Assembly: GCF_007858185.1 (NCBI RefSeq)
Contig: NZ_VFES01000013.1
Location: 124,006 to 188,005, forward strand
Origin: Pseudomonas grimontii
GTDB lineage: Bacteria > Pseudomonadota > Gammaproteobacteria > Pseudomonadales > Pseudomonadaceae
Reading direction: 5' to 3'
DNA: 64,000 bases
Positions within the stretch are counted from its first letter, which is position 1; each line of letters opens with the position of its first letter. Shown here piece by piece: positions 24,105 to 33,740 of the stretch. A program made the position numbers and the translations under genes. Below the pieces are notes generated by a model. The model made no database searches. It was not told the origin of the DNA and worked only from the letters and a program-made list of their open reading frames with translations.

Positions 24105-27001
24105 CAATACATATCCTTGTGCATCGGAATGAACGCCTGGACAGTCGTGCCCTGTCCGGGATGGCTGAAAATGATCACTTTGCCGCCCAGCATCAGGCCG
24201 CGCTCACGCATGCCCGCCAAGCCCAAGGTCTTGCGGCCGACGGCGTCGGGGTCAAACCCCTTGCCGTTATCCTGGACCTCCAGCAACCAGTGCGTTTCCT
24301 GCGGGGTCAGGGTCACGCTGACCTGTGTCGCCTCGGCATAGCGAGCGATATTGGTCAACGACTCCTGCACGATGCGAAATGCGGCGGTAACGTGGGTATC
24401 CGGAAGGATCAAGGGAATTAAAGGCAAGTGCAACACGCAGGGAACCCGGGTCACGGTGACGAATTCGGCGGTCAGCCATTCAAGACCGGACACCAGCCCC
24501 AGGTTCAACGCGGACGGGCGCAGGCTGGTGGAGACATCACGCACCACCTGGATCGTCTTATCGGTCAGCGCCATCAACCGCTCGACCTGAGGGGTAAGTT
24601 CAGGCGTATCGGCACCGAACTGAAACCTCAACAGCGAGATGCCCATGCGCAGTGCCGTCAGATGCTGGCCCAGTTCGTCATGGATCTCCCTGGCGATCAG
24701 CTTGCGTTCCTCTTCCCGCGCCGTTTCCCGGCGGGTCGACAGGTCGCGTAACTGGGCATTGGAATTGGCCAGGCGCCGTTCCGCAGCGCGCAGCTTGGAA
24801 ATGTCGCGCCCCACGGCCAGTACACTGACGACGCGCTGGCCGTCGAGCTCTGGGACAAAATGGATCAACACCACCTTGGGCGCGTTTTTCAAACCTGACA
24901 ATAAAAACTCTTGCTCCGTGGCTTTATTCTGCTGAATCACCTGGGCCACCAACTCTCGAAAAAGCTGGGCCTGGGCGTTCAGGGGGGCGACCTTATCCAT
25001 GGGCATGCCTATCAGCTCCGGCCAGGCCCCGCCGACCCACTTTCTCAACTGCGCATTGACGTAGAGCACCTCCCCGCGAGCACTCAAGCGCGCGACGGCG
25101 TCCGGGCTGTTTTCTACCAGTGCGTTGATGTCGTGCTGGCGCTCCAGTTCTTTCTGCCGAGCCCTGGTCAACAGGGTCACATCGCGACAGATCACCAAGA
25201 CTCGCTGGCCCGCACGCCCCGAATCGGCCACCGGCACCAAGGTAAAGTGCAGGTTGCGCACTTCACTGCGAAGCACCATCCCTTCCTCTGACTCAACCAC
25301 CCGCCCAACGGCCATGCATTGTTCGTAAAGCGCCTGAATTTTCCCCGCATTCAACCGACCAAATATCGACTCCAGAGCCTCTCCGATGACATCCACATGA
25401 GGTTTTCCGAGCGCCTGTGATAACGCCGGATTGACCTCGACACACCGCAGGCCGCCAAGTGGCGTAACCTCCAGCAGGCAGAGCATATCCAAGGTATGGT
25501 CGGAAATATCCCGGTAACGGCGCTCGCGTTCCCGAAGTAACGATTCGGACCGCCAGCGTTCAATGGCAATGGCCGCAATGTGACAGGTCTGGCGCACACG
25601 CAGCAGGTCGCTCTCGTCCGGCAGAGAATCGGGCGACTGAGACAACTCGAAAGCCCCCAGGATGTGCCCCTGGTTATCCACGATGGGCTCGGACCAGAAT
25701 GAAGGAAGGCCTTCTGCAAGCGTCACTGGCGAAGACTTGCGTGCCGACGACCCGAAACTTTTTGGCTCTGCAAGCGCGACGCCACAAGAACGGTGGGGCA
25801 AGGCCAGTTGAAGATAGCCCACCAGCAACGCCAGCGTTTCATCTAAAGAAGCCCCCGTGGCCATGCTTTCGAATATGCGCAGACGCGCATCTTCAAGCAC
25901 TTGCTGCTTACGCAACTCAGTGATGTCGTGGGCCAGCGCCAGCACCCCCGCCACCTCACCTGAAGGGCTGCGCTCGGCCATCAGGCTGACCACACAACTC
26001 ACATAATCACCACTGGGCGCGACCACCCAGCTATTCAGGAATTGAGCCGTCTCGCCTGTGGAGGCCACGTGACGCAGTTGACTCAGGTAATGGCCGGACT
26101 CCTGCGTGGGGCTGGCGCCTATCGCCTCGTCATAAGACATGCCAGTCAAGTGCAGAAACGTCGGGTTGACGTACGTACGCAACAGGTTGCGATCGTAACG
26201 AACAATGATGTTGGGTGAATTTTCCGCAAGGGTGAGGAATTTGAGCTCGCTGCCCAGCAAGGTTTCGCGAAGCTGCCAGTTCTCGGTGATGTCTTCCAGT
26301 TGGGAGACAAAACAAATCGGTTGCCCCTGGTCGTCCCGCACCAGCCCTACGGTCAAACGTACCCAGACAACCTGACCGTCGTGGTGAATGTAGCGTTTAT
26401 GCAACGTGGCGCCCTGCCGTGCACCGCCCTTCAACTCTTCGATCAACTGCTTGCCCACCTCGCGGTCCTCGGGGTGGGTCAATGCCATGAATGTTGTATT
26501 TTTCAGCTGCGCTTCGCTGTAGCCCAGCAGCGTGCAAATCACGTTATTGGCCCGCAGCCAGCGACCGTCAAGCGCGACCAGCGCCAAGCCGGTACCGGAC
26601 GAATCGAAAATCGATTTAAGGGGGATCTCGGAAAAGCGCTCGGCATTGGCATGAGAAGCCGGGAGTTCCACACCAGGGGTAATCTCAGCAATAAAATAGT
26701 CGTCGCGCCACGGCGTTATCGATACACCCAACCGGCCCGCTTGCCTCGTCGTCGCCTCGAAAGACACTCGGGATTTTCCATCGGCCTTTTCAAGCGCCGC
26801 ATAAAAAAGCCCGTAGTCTTCAGGACGCAGCAGGGAGAGAAACTCGGCTGCGGCATCAGCAGGTACCCCATGCTGACGCTGCAACACCAAGAACGCAGGG
26901 CTCTGCACGACGACCCGGGCAGATCGATCCAGGACAACAACCGCACCCGAAAGGCAGGCAAGCACGCCCTCAAGGGTTTGCAGCACTTCCTTGTCCGCCA
27001 T
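24104..27001 (-). CDS. Multi-PAS/GAF sensor histidine kinase (NarX-type)
   Basis: A soluble-looking kinase of 965 residues with no clear membrane helix. Several PAS regions (about 10-115, 130-250, 255-375), a GAF region (about 380-505) and two more PAS regions (about 515-750) precede a HisKA_3 domain. The phospho-acceptor His is in LIAREIHDELGQHL, and the ATPase motifs are LEVQDNGKGFDP and LGLAGMRERG. This layout marks a two-component partner of LuxR-type regulators. The start has AGGAG five bases before ATG. The many PAS domains suggest sensing of several cues, but no heme or flavin residues could be assigned. Confidence 0.9.
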   Translation of the reverse strand: MADKEVLQTLEGVLACLSGAVVVLDRSARVVVQSPAFLVLQRQHGVPADAAAEFLSLLRPEDYGLFYAALEKADGKSRVSFEATTRQAGRLGVSITPWRDDYFIAEITPGVELPASHANAERFSEIPLKSIFDSSGTGLALVALDGRWLRANNVICTLLGYSEAQLKNTTFMALTHPEDREVGKQLIEELKGGARQGATLHKRYIHHDGQVVWVRLTVGLVRDDQGQPICFVSQLEDITENWQLRETLLGSELKFLTLAENSPNIIVRYDRNLLRTYVNPTFLHLTGMSYDEAIGASPTQESGHYLSQLRHVASTGETAQFLNSWVVAPSGDYVSCVVSLMAERSPSGEVAGVLALAHDITELRKQQVLEDARLRIFESMATGASLDETLALLVGYLQLALPHRSCGVALAEPKSFGSSARKSSPVTLAEGLPSFWSEPIVDNQGHILGAFELSQSPDSLPDESDLLRVRQTCHIAAIAIERWRSESLLRERERRYRDISDHTLDMLCLLEVTPLGGLRCVEVNPALSQALGKPHVDVIGEALESIFGRLNAGKIQALYEQCMAVGRVVESEEGMVLRSEVRNLHFTLVPVADSGRAGQRVLVICRDVTLLTRARQKELERQHDINALVENSPDAVARLSARGEVLYVNAQLRKWVGGAWPELIGMPMDKVAPLNAQAQLFRELVAQVIQQNKATEQEFLLSGLKNAPKVVLIHFVPELDGQRVVSVLAVGRDISKLRAAERRLANSNAQLRDLSTRRETAREEERKLIAREIHDELGQHLTALRMGISLLRFQFGADTPELTPQVERLMALTDKTIQVVRDVSTSLRPSALNLGLVSGLEWLTAEFVTVTRVPCVLHLPLIPLILPDTHVTAAFRIVQESLTNIARYAEATQVSVTLTPQETHWLLEVQDNGKGFDPDAVGRKTLGLAGMRERGLMLGGKVIIFSHPGQGTTVQAFIPMHKDMY

Positions 27002-27814
27002 TACTACTCCTGCATCGGTCGACGCTTACGATCAGGCCATAAGCCGGCGTAAACACTTCAAAAGGCTTTTAGGTTCGATGACTAAAAATTGAATTACCCG
27101 ACGAATACTTTCCCTGAACCGGTCATTTGAATGCATCCCCAAGCAAGGCTCACAAAAACACCTCCATACAGATAGCCCAACCAGCACCTCTGTAGCCTAT
27201 CGTAGCCTCATTTACGACCTGCGCCAGCCATACCAAAGTTTATGAGCCCAATGAACGCCACGCCTCATTCTTTCGAAGGCAAGATTGCCTTGCAGCCTCT
27301 ATTTCGGGCTACACGGCGCAACAACTAGTTGGCAAGAAGCATCGAATACTGAACGCCGGATTATTCATCCTTGAGTTATCTAAAAATGCTGCACACACAC
27401 GATTAATATCGACCGGTCTTTTATACGAAACATGCTCAATAACGATAGATGCACTTAGGGTGTGACATGGCCCATGGGTTATGGCATCGCAACCCCTTGG
27501 GCCGCAATCACAATGCCGGTCAGGCAGCCACCCCGCCAACGCCCTGCTGTCCGACTCGTCACCAGCGGACAGCGCAATAGCCGACGCCTTGAAATCAAGC
27601 GTAAAACCGAGCATGAAGCGCACAACATAATAAAAATATATGATCTTAAAAAATCACATAATGACAATGTTTAATAATTAGCTTATTCCAAAAAAGACTT
27701 TCCCTCGGTTTTTTTATAGGAATATCTTCACTTCACAGACCGACCCCATGCCTGGCGGAGGACGTACCCCCGACCACCAGGAGCCTGCATCAGGCTAAAT
27801 GGACCGATCTCGAC
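27002..27814. other. Long intergenic region before the TonB/ABC operon, no gene seen
   Basis: About 810 bases with clearly lower GC than their surroundings (for example 27620-27720). Short open frames here lack ribosome-binding sites and recognisable protein. A stretch AAAAAAGAC...GGTTTTTTT (27690-27716) could form a weak hairpin. The promoters of the kinase (leftward) and the TonB receptor operon (rightward) must lie here, but I cannot place them with confidence. Confidence 0.6.
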
Positions 27815-30247
27815 ATGCCAGACCTCGCCGCCCCGCTCCCCCTCAACAAGTTTCACCTGTCCCTGCTGACCAGCTCCCTGCTGCTCGCCACCGCGCCCTC
27901 CTTCACCGAGGCCGCCAGCGGTGATGCCCAGCTCGGCACCGTCATCGTGATCTCCACCGGCCTGCGTGGCCAGGAGCGCACCGTGGCCGACAGCCCGGCG
28001 CCGATTGATGTGATCAACAGCGAGCAGTTACTCAAGACCGGGCGCGCCGAGTTGTCCGAGGCGATTGCCAAGCTGCTGCCATCCTTCAACTTCGGCACCA
28101 ATATCGCCGGCTACAACTCGGTGACGCGGCCGTTGAGCAACCGCAGCCTCGGCCCGGCCTATACCCTGGTGCTGGTCAACGGCAAACGCCGGCACAACGG
28201 CGCCACCGGCCAGCGCGGGTCGATCGACAACAGCGGCGCCAATGCGGTGGACATCGACCTGATCCCGGTCAGTTCGGTGGACCACATCGAGGTGCTTAAA
28301 GACAGCGCGGCGGCCCAGTACGGTTCCGATGCCGTGGCCGGGGTGATCAATATCATCCTCAAGACCGGCAACAGCGGCGGGCACCTGGAAACCAGTTACG
28401 GCCAGTTGTTTTCCGGCCAGGGTGAAACGATCAAGGTGGCCGGCGACCAGGGTTTCACGCTCGGCGACGGCGGCTTTTTCCACCTCTCCGCAGACGCGCG
28501 CAAACGCGGCGAAGCCGCGTGGAACGACAAGGCCGACAGCAGCGTGCGCGCCTTCAACGACCCCGCCAAGGAAGCGGCCTGGGACCGTGTGGCCATCAAG
28601 AACGGCGACCCCGACCTGAAGGCCTTCAACCTCGCCTACAACGCCGAACTGCCCCTGGAAGACCTGACGCTCTACTCGTTCTCCACCTACGGCGAGCGCG
28701 ATGCCGAGGCCGCCAACTACTTCCGCCTGCCGACCGGCCGAGCCGCCGTGCCCGAGGTGTTCCCCGACGGCTACTACCCGCTCAACAACATCAAGGACCG
28801 CGACTACCAGCTGCTGTTCGGCGGCAAGGGCCAAGCGGCCGAGTGGAACTGGGACCTGAGCACCACCTACGGACGCAACAACGTCCACCATTCCAGCGAC
28901 CTGAATATCAACCCGTCCCTGGGCACCGCCTCGCCGACCAGGTTCGACAACCTGGCCACCTTCCGCTTCGAACAGTGGGTGAATAACCTGGACGTCACCC
29001 GCCGCTACGACAGCCTGTTCAACCTGACCTCGCCGGTGCAGGTGTCGGCCGGCCTGGAGCATCGCTGGGAACATTTCAGCACCTTCGCCGCAGACCCCGA
29101 GGCCTATATCACCGGCACCTACCCGGCGGCATCGGGCGCGCAGGCGGCGGTGACGATTCGCCCGGAGGATGAGGTCAGCCTGATCCGCAACAACTACGCC
29201 GGCTACCTGGACCTGGGCTTTGACCTGACCGAGCGCTGGTTTCTCGACGTTGCCGGGCGGATCGAACATTACGATGACGACTCGGGCAACACCTTCGGCC
29301 TCAAAGTGAATTCGCGCTACGAACTGACCGACAGCGTGGCCGTGCGCGGCACCGTCGGCACCGGCTTCCGTGCGCCGTCCCTGACCCAGATCGGCTACAC
29401 CGTGGCCGACAACCGAGTGGCTACCGATGTGAACGGCAACGTGGTGCCTGCCGTCACCCGCCTGACCCCGTCGGGCAGCAACCTGGCCAAGGCCTTGGGC
29501 GGCGATGACCTCAAACCGGAGAAGTCGCGCAACCTCGGGCTGGGCCTGACCTGGCAGCCGGCACCGCGCACCAGCATCACCGCCGACGCTTATCTCATCG
29601 ACATCGACGACCGCATCGCCCTGACCAGCAATATCTACGACCAGGGCAACGGCGTGATCAACGGCATCCTCACTGCCCAAGGCGTGCCCTCGGGCACCTG
29701 GGTCAACTACTACACCAACGCGTTCGATACCCGCACCCGTGGCCTGGACGTGGTCGCCGACCACACCACACCGCTGGATGCCTGGGGCGATGTGCGCTGG
29801 AGCCTGGGTTTCAACTGGAACAAGACCACCATCGAAGGCACCCGGGACACCCCGAGTGCGCTGGCCAACTCCGGCGTCACCCTGGTGGGCCGCGACCGCG
29901 AAGGCGATCTCACGCAAGCCTCGCCCAAGACCAAATGGATCCTGGGCGCCAACTGGAAGGTCGAGGACCTGGCAGTGAACCTGCAAACCAGCCGCTACGG
30001 TGCGGTCAAGACCCTGGCGGTCAACCCCACCGGCGACCGCAGTTTCGGTGCGAAATGGATCACCGACCTGGACGTCAGCTACACCTTCGTCGACCAGATC
30101 ACCGTCAGCATCGGCGGTACCAACATCTTCGACGTGCGCCCCGACCGGCACGCCGTCTACAGCAACCTGGGCCTGGCGCCCTACGGTAACCCGCCGTTCT
30201 ACCCCGGCGGCGGCTACTGGTACACCAAGCTGGCCTACGACTTCTAA
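27815..30247 (+). CDS. TonB-dependent outer-membrane receptor (start of ABC importer operon)
   Basis: 810 residues: a signal peptide (hydrophobic core LSLLTSSLLLATAPS), an N-terminal plug domain (about 45-165; VLVNGKRRHNG, VDHIEVLKDSAAAQYGSDAV) and a beta barrel ending GGYWYTKLAYDF with terminal Phe. Such receptors take up siderophores, cobalamin, sugars or other scarce compounds using TonB energy. It precedes a complete peptide-type ABC importer by 26 bases, so both probably serve one substrate crossing both membranes. No Fur box was seen upstream. The ribosome-binding site at ATG 27815 is weak. Confidence 0.88.
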   Translation: MPDLAAPLPLNKFHLSLLTSSLLLATAPSFTEAASGDAQLGTVIVISTGLRGQERTVADSPAPIDVINSEQLLKTGRAELSEAIAKLLPSFNFGTNIAGYNSVTRPLSNRSLGPAYTLVLVNGKRRHNGATGQRGSIDNSGANAVDIDLIPVSSVDHIEVLKDSAAAQYGSDAVAGVINIILKTGNSGGHLETSYGQLFSGQGETIKVAGDQGFTLGDGGFFHLSADARKRGEAAWNDKADSSVRAFNDPAKEAAWDRVAIKNGDPDLKAFNLAYNAELPLEDLTLYSFSTYGERDAEAANYFRLPTGRAAVPEVFPDGYYPLNNIKDRDYQLLFGGKGQAAEWNWDLSTTYGRNNVHHSSDLNINPSLGTASPTRFDNLATFRFEQWVNNLDVTRRYDSLFNLTSPVQVSAGLEHRWEHFSTFAADPEAYITGTYPAASGAQAAVTIRPEDEVSLIRNNYAGYLDLGFDLTERWFLDVAGRIEHYDDDSGNTFGLKVNSRYELTDSVAVRGTVGTGFRAPSLTQIGYTVADNRVATDVNGNVVPAVTRLTPSGSNLAKALGGDDLKPEKSRNLGLGLTWQPAPRTSITADAYLIDIDDRIALTSNIYDQGNGVINGILTAQGVPSGTWVNYYTNAFDTRTRGLDVVADHTTPLDAWGDVRWSLGFNWNKTTIEGTRDTPSALANSGVTLVGRDREGDLTQASPKTKWILGANWKVEDLAVNLQTSRYGAVKTLAVNPTGDRSFGAKWITDLDVSYTFVDQITVSIGGTNIFDVRPDRHAVYSNLGLAPYGNPPFYPGGGYWYTKLAYDF

Positions 30248-30273
30248 GCCAATCGCCATACGAGGGCATCCCA

Positions 30274-31905
30274 TTGAACACCTCCAACTTGATGAGCCGT
30301 CTATTGGCCCCTTGCGTCCTGGCATTCAGCCTGGCCGCCTGCTCGCCTTCGGGCAGTGACAGCCAGGCCGGCAAGACCCTGAACATCGCCTTCTTTGGCG
30401 ACAACACCATCCTGGTCAGCGTCGACCCGTTCCAGGTCTATTGGCTCGAACACCGGGTGCTGCTGCGCAATATCGCCGAGTCCCTCACCGACCAGGACCC
30501 GGAAACCGGCAAGATCATTCCCTGGCTGGCGAAAAGCTGGGAAATCAGCGACGACGCATTGACCTACACCTTCCACCTGCGCGACAACGTCACCTTCAGC
30601 AACGGCGAGCGCTTCGATGCCAAGGCCGTCAAAACCGCCTTCGACAGCAACAAGGCGCTGGCTACCGAGTTGCCGGCCACCTTCGGCGCGACGTACCTGG
30701 CGGGCTTTGATCACGCCGAAGTGCTCGATGAATTTACCGTCAAGCTGGTACTCGCCCAGCCCAACGCGGGCTTCCTGCAGGCGACTTCCACCACCAACCT
30801 GGCCATCCTCGCGCCGGCCTCCTACTTGCTGAGCGTCAAGGAGCGCTCGCTCGGCAAGATCATCGGTACCGGCCCGTTCGTATTGGCCAGCTACACCCCG
30901 GAAGTCGGCGCGCACCTGACCAAGCGCAAGGGTTACGCCTGGGCGTCGGCGAATATGAAAAACCAGGGCGAAGCACACCTGGATGCGGTGGACGTCACCT
31001 ACATCCCCGAGGAAAGCGTGCGCAACGGCCTGTTCCTGCAAGGCAAGGCCGACATCCTGTGGCCACGCAACCCGTTCTCGGAAGTCGACCTGAAACTGCT
31101 GCAATCCAAGGGCGCGACGATCCAGAGCCGCTCGCTGCCGGGGCCTTCCCTGAACCTGTTTCCCAACACCCGTGGCGGTCGCGTACTGGCCGATAAACAG
31201 GTGCGCCTCGCCGTGCAGAAAGCCATCGACCGCAAGAGCTACGCGAGCACCGTCTACAACGCCGAGTTCGCGGTGGTAGACGGCATCTTTGATGTGACCA
31301 CGCCTTACTTCAAGAGCCAGGGCGCCAAGCTCGCCTATGACCCGGCGGGCGCCGAGCACCTGTTGGACAGTGCCGGCTGGACCAAAGGTGCAGACGGCTA
31401 CCGACAGAAGGACGGTAAGCGCCTGAGCCTGACCTACAACGTCATGCAGGCCGAGACCGCGGGCGATGTACTGCTTCAGGACCAACTGCGCAAGGTCGGC
31501 ATTGAGGTAAAACTCAGCGTGGTCACGCGTGCCGAATGGGTCGCCAACAACTCCGCCGGCAACTACGACCTGACGATCAGCTACATGACGCGCGCCGATC
31601 CGATCATCCTGCAAACCATCCTTGATCCACGGACTGCCAACAGCTCGACCGTAGCGACGAACATCTTTGAGCCGCACGTGCTTGAACGCGCCAAGGGCCT
31701 GTTTGACGCGGGCATCACCGCCACGCAAAGCGCACAACGCGCGACAGCCTACGGCGACCTGCAAGACCTGCTGATCGACGAAGGCTCGGCGTTCCCGGTG
31801 TATGAGCGCGTCTGGCAGGCCGCGACATCGCCCAAGGTAAAAAACTTCCGCTGGACCGCCGAGGGCTTTGCCCTGCTGGGTGACATCGAGGTCGGCACGC
31901 CATGA
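30274..31905 (+). CDS. ABC importer solute-binding lipoprotein, peptide/nickel family (SBP_bac_5)
   Basis: 543 residues. The N-terminus is a lipoprotein signal ending in the lipobox LAAC. The body fits the DppA/OppA/NikA family: LRNIAESLTDQDPETGKIIP, LAKSWEISDDALTYTFHLRD, and a two-lobe length. The start is TTG 30274, because GAGGG lies eight bases before it while ATG 30292 has none. It overlaps the first permease gene by four bases (ATGA). The substrate may be an oligopeptide, opine-like compound or metal chelate. Confidence 0.9.
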   Translation: MNTSNLMSRLLAPCVLAFSLAACSPSGSDSQAGKTLNIAFFGDNTILVSVDPFQVYWLEHRVLLRNIAESLTDQDPETGKIIPWLAKSWEISDDALTYTFHLRDNVTFSNGERFDAKAVKTAFDSNKALATELPATFGATYLAGFDHAEVLDEFTVKLVLAQPNAGFLQATSTTNLAILAPASYLLSVKERSLGKIIGTGPFVLASYTPEVGAHLTKRKGYAWASANMKNQGEAHLDAVDVTYIPEESVRNGLFLQGKADILWPRNPFSEVDLKLLQSKGATIQSRSLPGPSLNLFPNTRGGRVLADKQVRLAVQKAIDRKSYASTVYNAEFAVVDGIFDVTTPYFKSQGAKLAYDPAGAEHLLDSAGWTKGADGYRQKDGKRLSLTYNVMQAETAGDVLLQDQLRKVGIEVKLSVVTRAEWVANNSAGNYDLTISYMTRADPIILQTILDPRTANSSTVATNIFEPHVLERAKGLFDAGITATQSAQRATAYGDLQDLLIDEGSAFPVYERVWQAATSPKVKNFRWTAEGFALLGDIEVGTP

Positions 31906-32852
31906 GCCGCTACCTGATCGGCCGGGTCGGCCAGGCGCTGCTGGTGCTATGGGGTGCCTATAGCATCACCTACTTCATCCTCTATCTGCTGCCGGGCGAT
32001 ACCTTGTCGATCATGCTCAGTGCGTCGGGCATGGAAGCCGATGCCCTCTCGGTGGAAGACCTGGCCAAGGCGCGCGCCTACTACGGGCTGGATAAAGGCC
32101 TGTTCGAGCAATATATCGACCTGCTGCTGGGTGCGCTGCACGGTGATTTCGGGCAGTCGCTGTCGCTCAATCGCCCGGTAGCCGAATTGCTCGCCGAACG
32201 CCTTCCCCAGACGCTGTCCCTGGCCGGCCTGGCGATTGTGCTCTCGCTGCTCGGCGGTATCGGCCTGGCTTACCTCACCGCGTATATTCGCTGGCAACCG
32301 TTGAAAAAGGCGCTGGCGCGCTTGCCGTCCCTGGGCTTTTCGGTGCCGGTGTTCTGGATGGGCTTGCTGCTGATCCAGGTGTTTGCGTTTGGCCTGGGCT
32401 GGTTTCCCGCCACCGGCAGCCGCGGTGTTGAAAGCCTGGTACTGCCGGCGATCACCCTGGCAATTCCCAGTGCAGCGGTGTACGCCCAGGTGCTGCAACG
32501 CAGTTTCCAGGGCGTGTGGAAAGAGTCCTATATCGTCACCGCCTACGCCAAGGGCCTGAGCCGAGGCCAGGTGCAAGCCCGTCATGGGTTCAGGAATGCT
32601 GCGCTGCCGATCCTCACCCTGATCGGCCTGCAGGTGGGTAACACCGTGTCCGGCGCGGTGCTGGTGGAAACCATCTTTGCCCGCGCCGGCATCGGCCGCC
32701 TGGCCCAGGAAGCGGTGTTGCGCCAGGACATTCCGGTGGTGCTGGCCATCGTCGCGGTTTCGGCGGCGGCATTTGTCCTGGTGAACCTGCTGGTGGACCT
32801 GCTTTACCCCTGGCTCGACCCGCGCATCTCCCACACGCCCAAGGTGTCCTAG
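31902..32852 (+). CDS. ABC importer permease, DppB family
   Basis: 316 residues with six predicted membrane helices and the first-permease signature of peptide importers (IGRVGQALLVLWGAYSITYF; coupling loop VTAYAKGLSRGQVQARHGFR). It forms the inner-membrane channel with the next protein. Start overlaps the binding protein stop. Confidence 0.92.
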   Translation: MSRYLIGRVGQALLVLWGAYSITYFILYLLPGDTLSIMLSASGMEADALSVEDLAKARAYYGLDKGLFEQYIDLLLGALHGDFGQSLSLNRPVAELLAERLPQTLSLAGLAIVLSLLGGIGLAYLTAYIRWQPLKKALARLPSLGFSVPVFWMGLLLIQVFAFGLGWFPATGSRGVESLVLPAITLAIPSAAVYAQVLQRSFQGVWKESYIVTAYAKGLSRGQVQARHGFRNAALPILTLIGLQVGNTVSGAVLVETIFARAGIGRLAQEAVLRQDIPVVLAIVAVSAAAFVLVNLLVDLLYPWLDPRISHTPKVS

Positions 32853-32855
32853 ACC

Positions 32856-33740
32856 ATGACGACGCTTACCCGGAAACTGATCCGCAGCGAACCCCTCTGG
32901 CGCCGCCGCAGCCCCTTGCAACGCACAACGGCGATACTCCTGCCATTGTTGCGCCGGCCGGGGTTCAGCCTAGCGGTGCTGGTGGTGCTGTTCTCGCTGG
33001 TCGCCGCCGTGACGCCGCAGTTGCTGAGCAGTTTCGACCCTTACGCCACCGCGCCCGCCGCCAAACTCAGCGCCCCCAACCTGACCCACTGGTTCGGCAC
33101 CGACGAGCTGGGCCGCGACCTGTTTACCCGCGTGGTCTACGGCGCCAGCCTGTCGGTTCTGGCCGCCTCCCTGGCCGTCGGCATTGCCTTGGTGGGCGGG
33201 CTGGGGCTGGGCATTTTGTCCGGGTTTGCCGGTGGCCGTCTCGATGCGGTGATCATGCGTTTTGTCGATGTGCTGCTCGCCCTGCCCGGCCTGTTGCTGG
33301 CCCTGGCGATTGTCACGGCCATCGGCTTCGGTACGGTGCCGGTGGCCATTGCCGTGGGCATCGGCATCATTCCAGGCTTTGCCCGCACCACCCGCGCCGA
33401 AGTGCTGCGGGTGAAAACCCTGCCCTATGTCGAAGCCGCACGCCTGGGCGGTGCCAGTTGGGGCCGCACGTTGTTGCGGCACATTCTGCCCAACGCCTGG
33501 GGCCCGGTAGCCGTGCTGGCAACCCTGGATTTCGGCGCGGCGATCCTCGCCACCGCAGGCTTGAGTTTTCTCGGTTTCGGCGCTGCACCACCGGCGGCGG
33601 AATGGGGCACCTTGATCGCCAACGGCCGCCACTTCCTGATCACTGCACCGTGGGTGTCCTTGCTGCCCGGTCTGTTCCTGGTGGCCGTGGTGTTCAGCCT
33701 TAACCATATTGCCCGCACGTTCGAGGAGATCCAGCGATGA
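32856..33740 (+). CDS. ABC importer permease, DppC family
   Basis: 294 residues; a DppC-like permease with the N-terminal FGTDELGRDLFTRVVYGA motif and the EAA loop around VEAARLGGASWGRTLLRHIL. It begins three bases after the DppB-like gene and overlaps the ATPase gene by four bases, so the four proteins are made as a unit. Confidence 0.92.
   Translation: MTTLTRKLIRSEPLWRRRSPLQRTTAILLPLLRRPGFSLAVLVVLFSLVAAVTPQLLSSFDPYATAPAAKLSAPNLTHWFGTDELGRDLFTRVVYGASLSVLAASLAVGIALVGGLGLGILSGFAGGRLDAVIMRFVDVLLALPGLLLALAIVTAIGFGTVPVAIAVGIGIIPGFARTTRAEVLRVKTLPYVEAARLGGASWGRTLLRHILPNAWGPVAVLATLDFGAAILATAGLSFLGFGAAPPAAEWGTLIANGRHFLITAPWVSLLPGLFLVAVVFSLNHIARTFEEIQR

Noticed and set aside
27309..27623. A Cys-containing 104-codon open frame in the long intergenic region, minus strand
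   Set aside because: It has no ribosome-binding site, no homologous motif and an irregular composition unlike neighbouring genes.
28028..30325. A 765-codon open frame antisense to the TonB receptor
   Set aside because: It is composition-driven with repetitive Val/Ala/Gly/Gln content and no motifs or ribosome-binding site. The sense frame has plug and barrel motifs.
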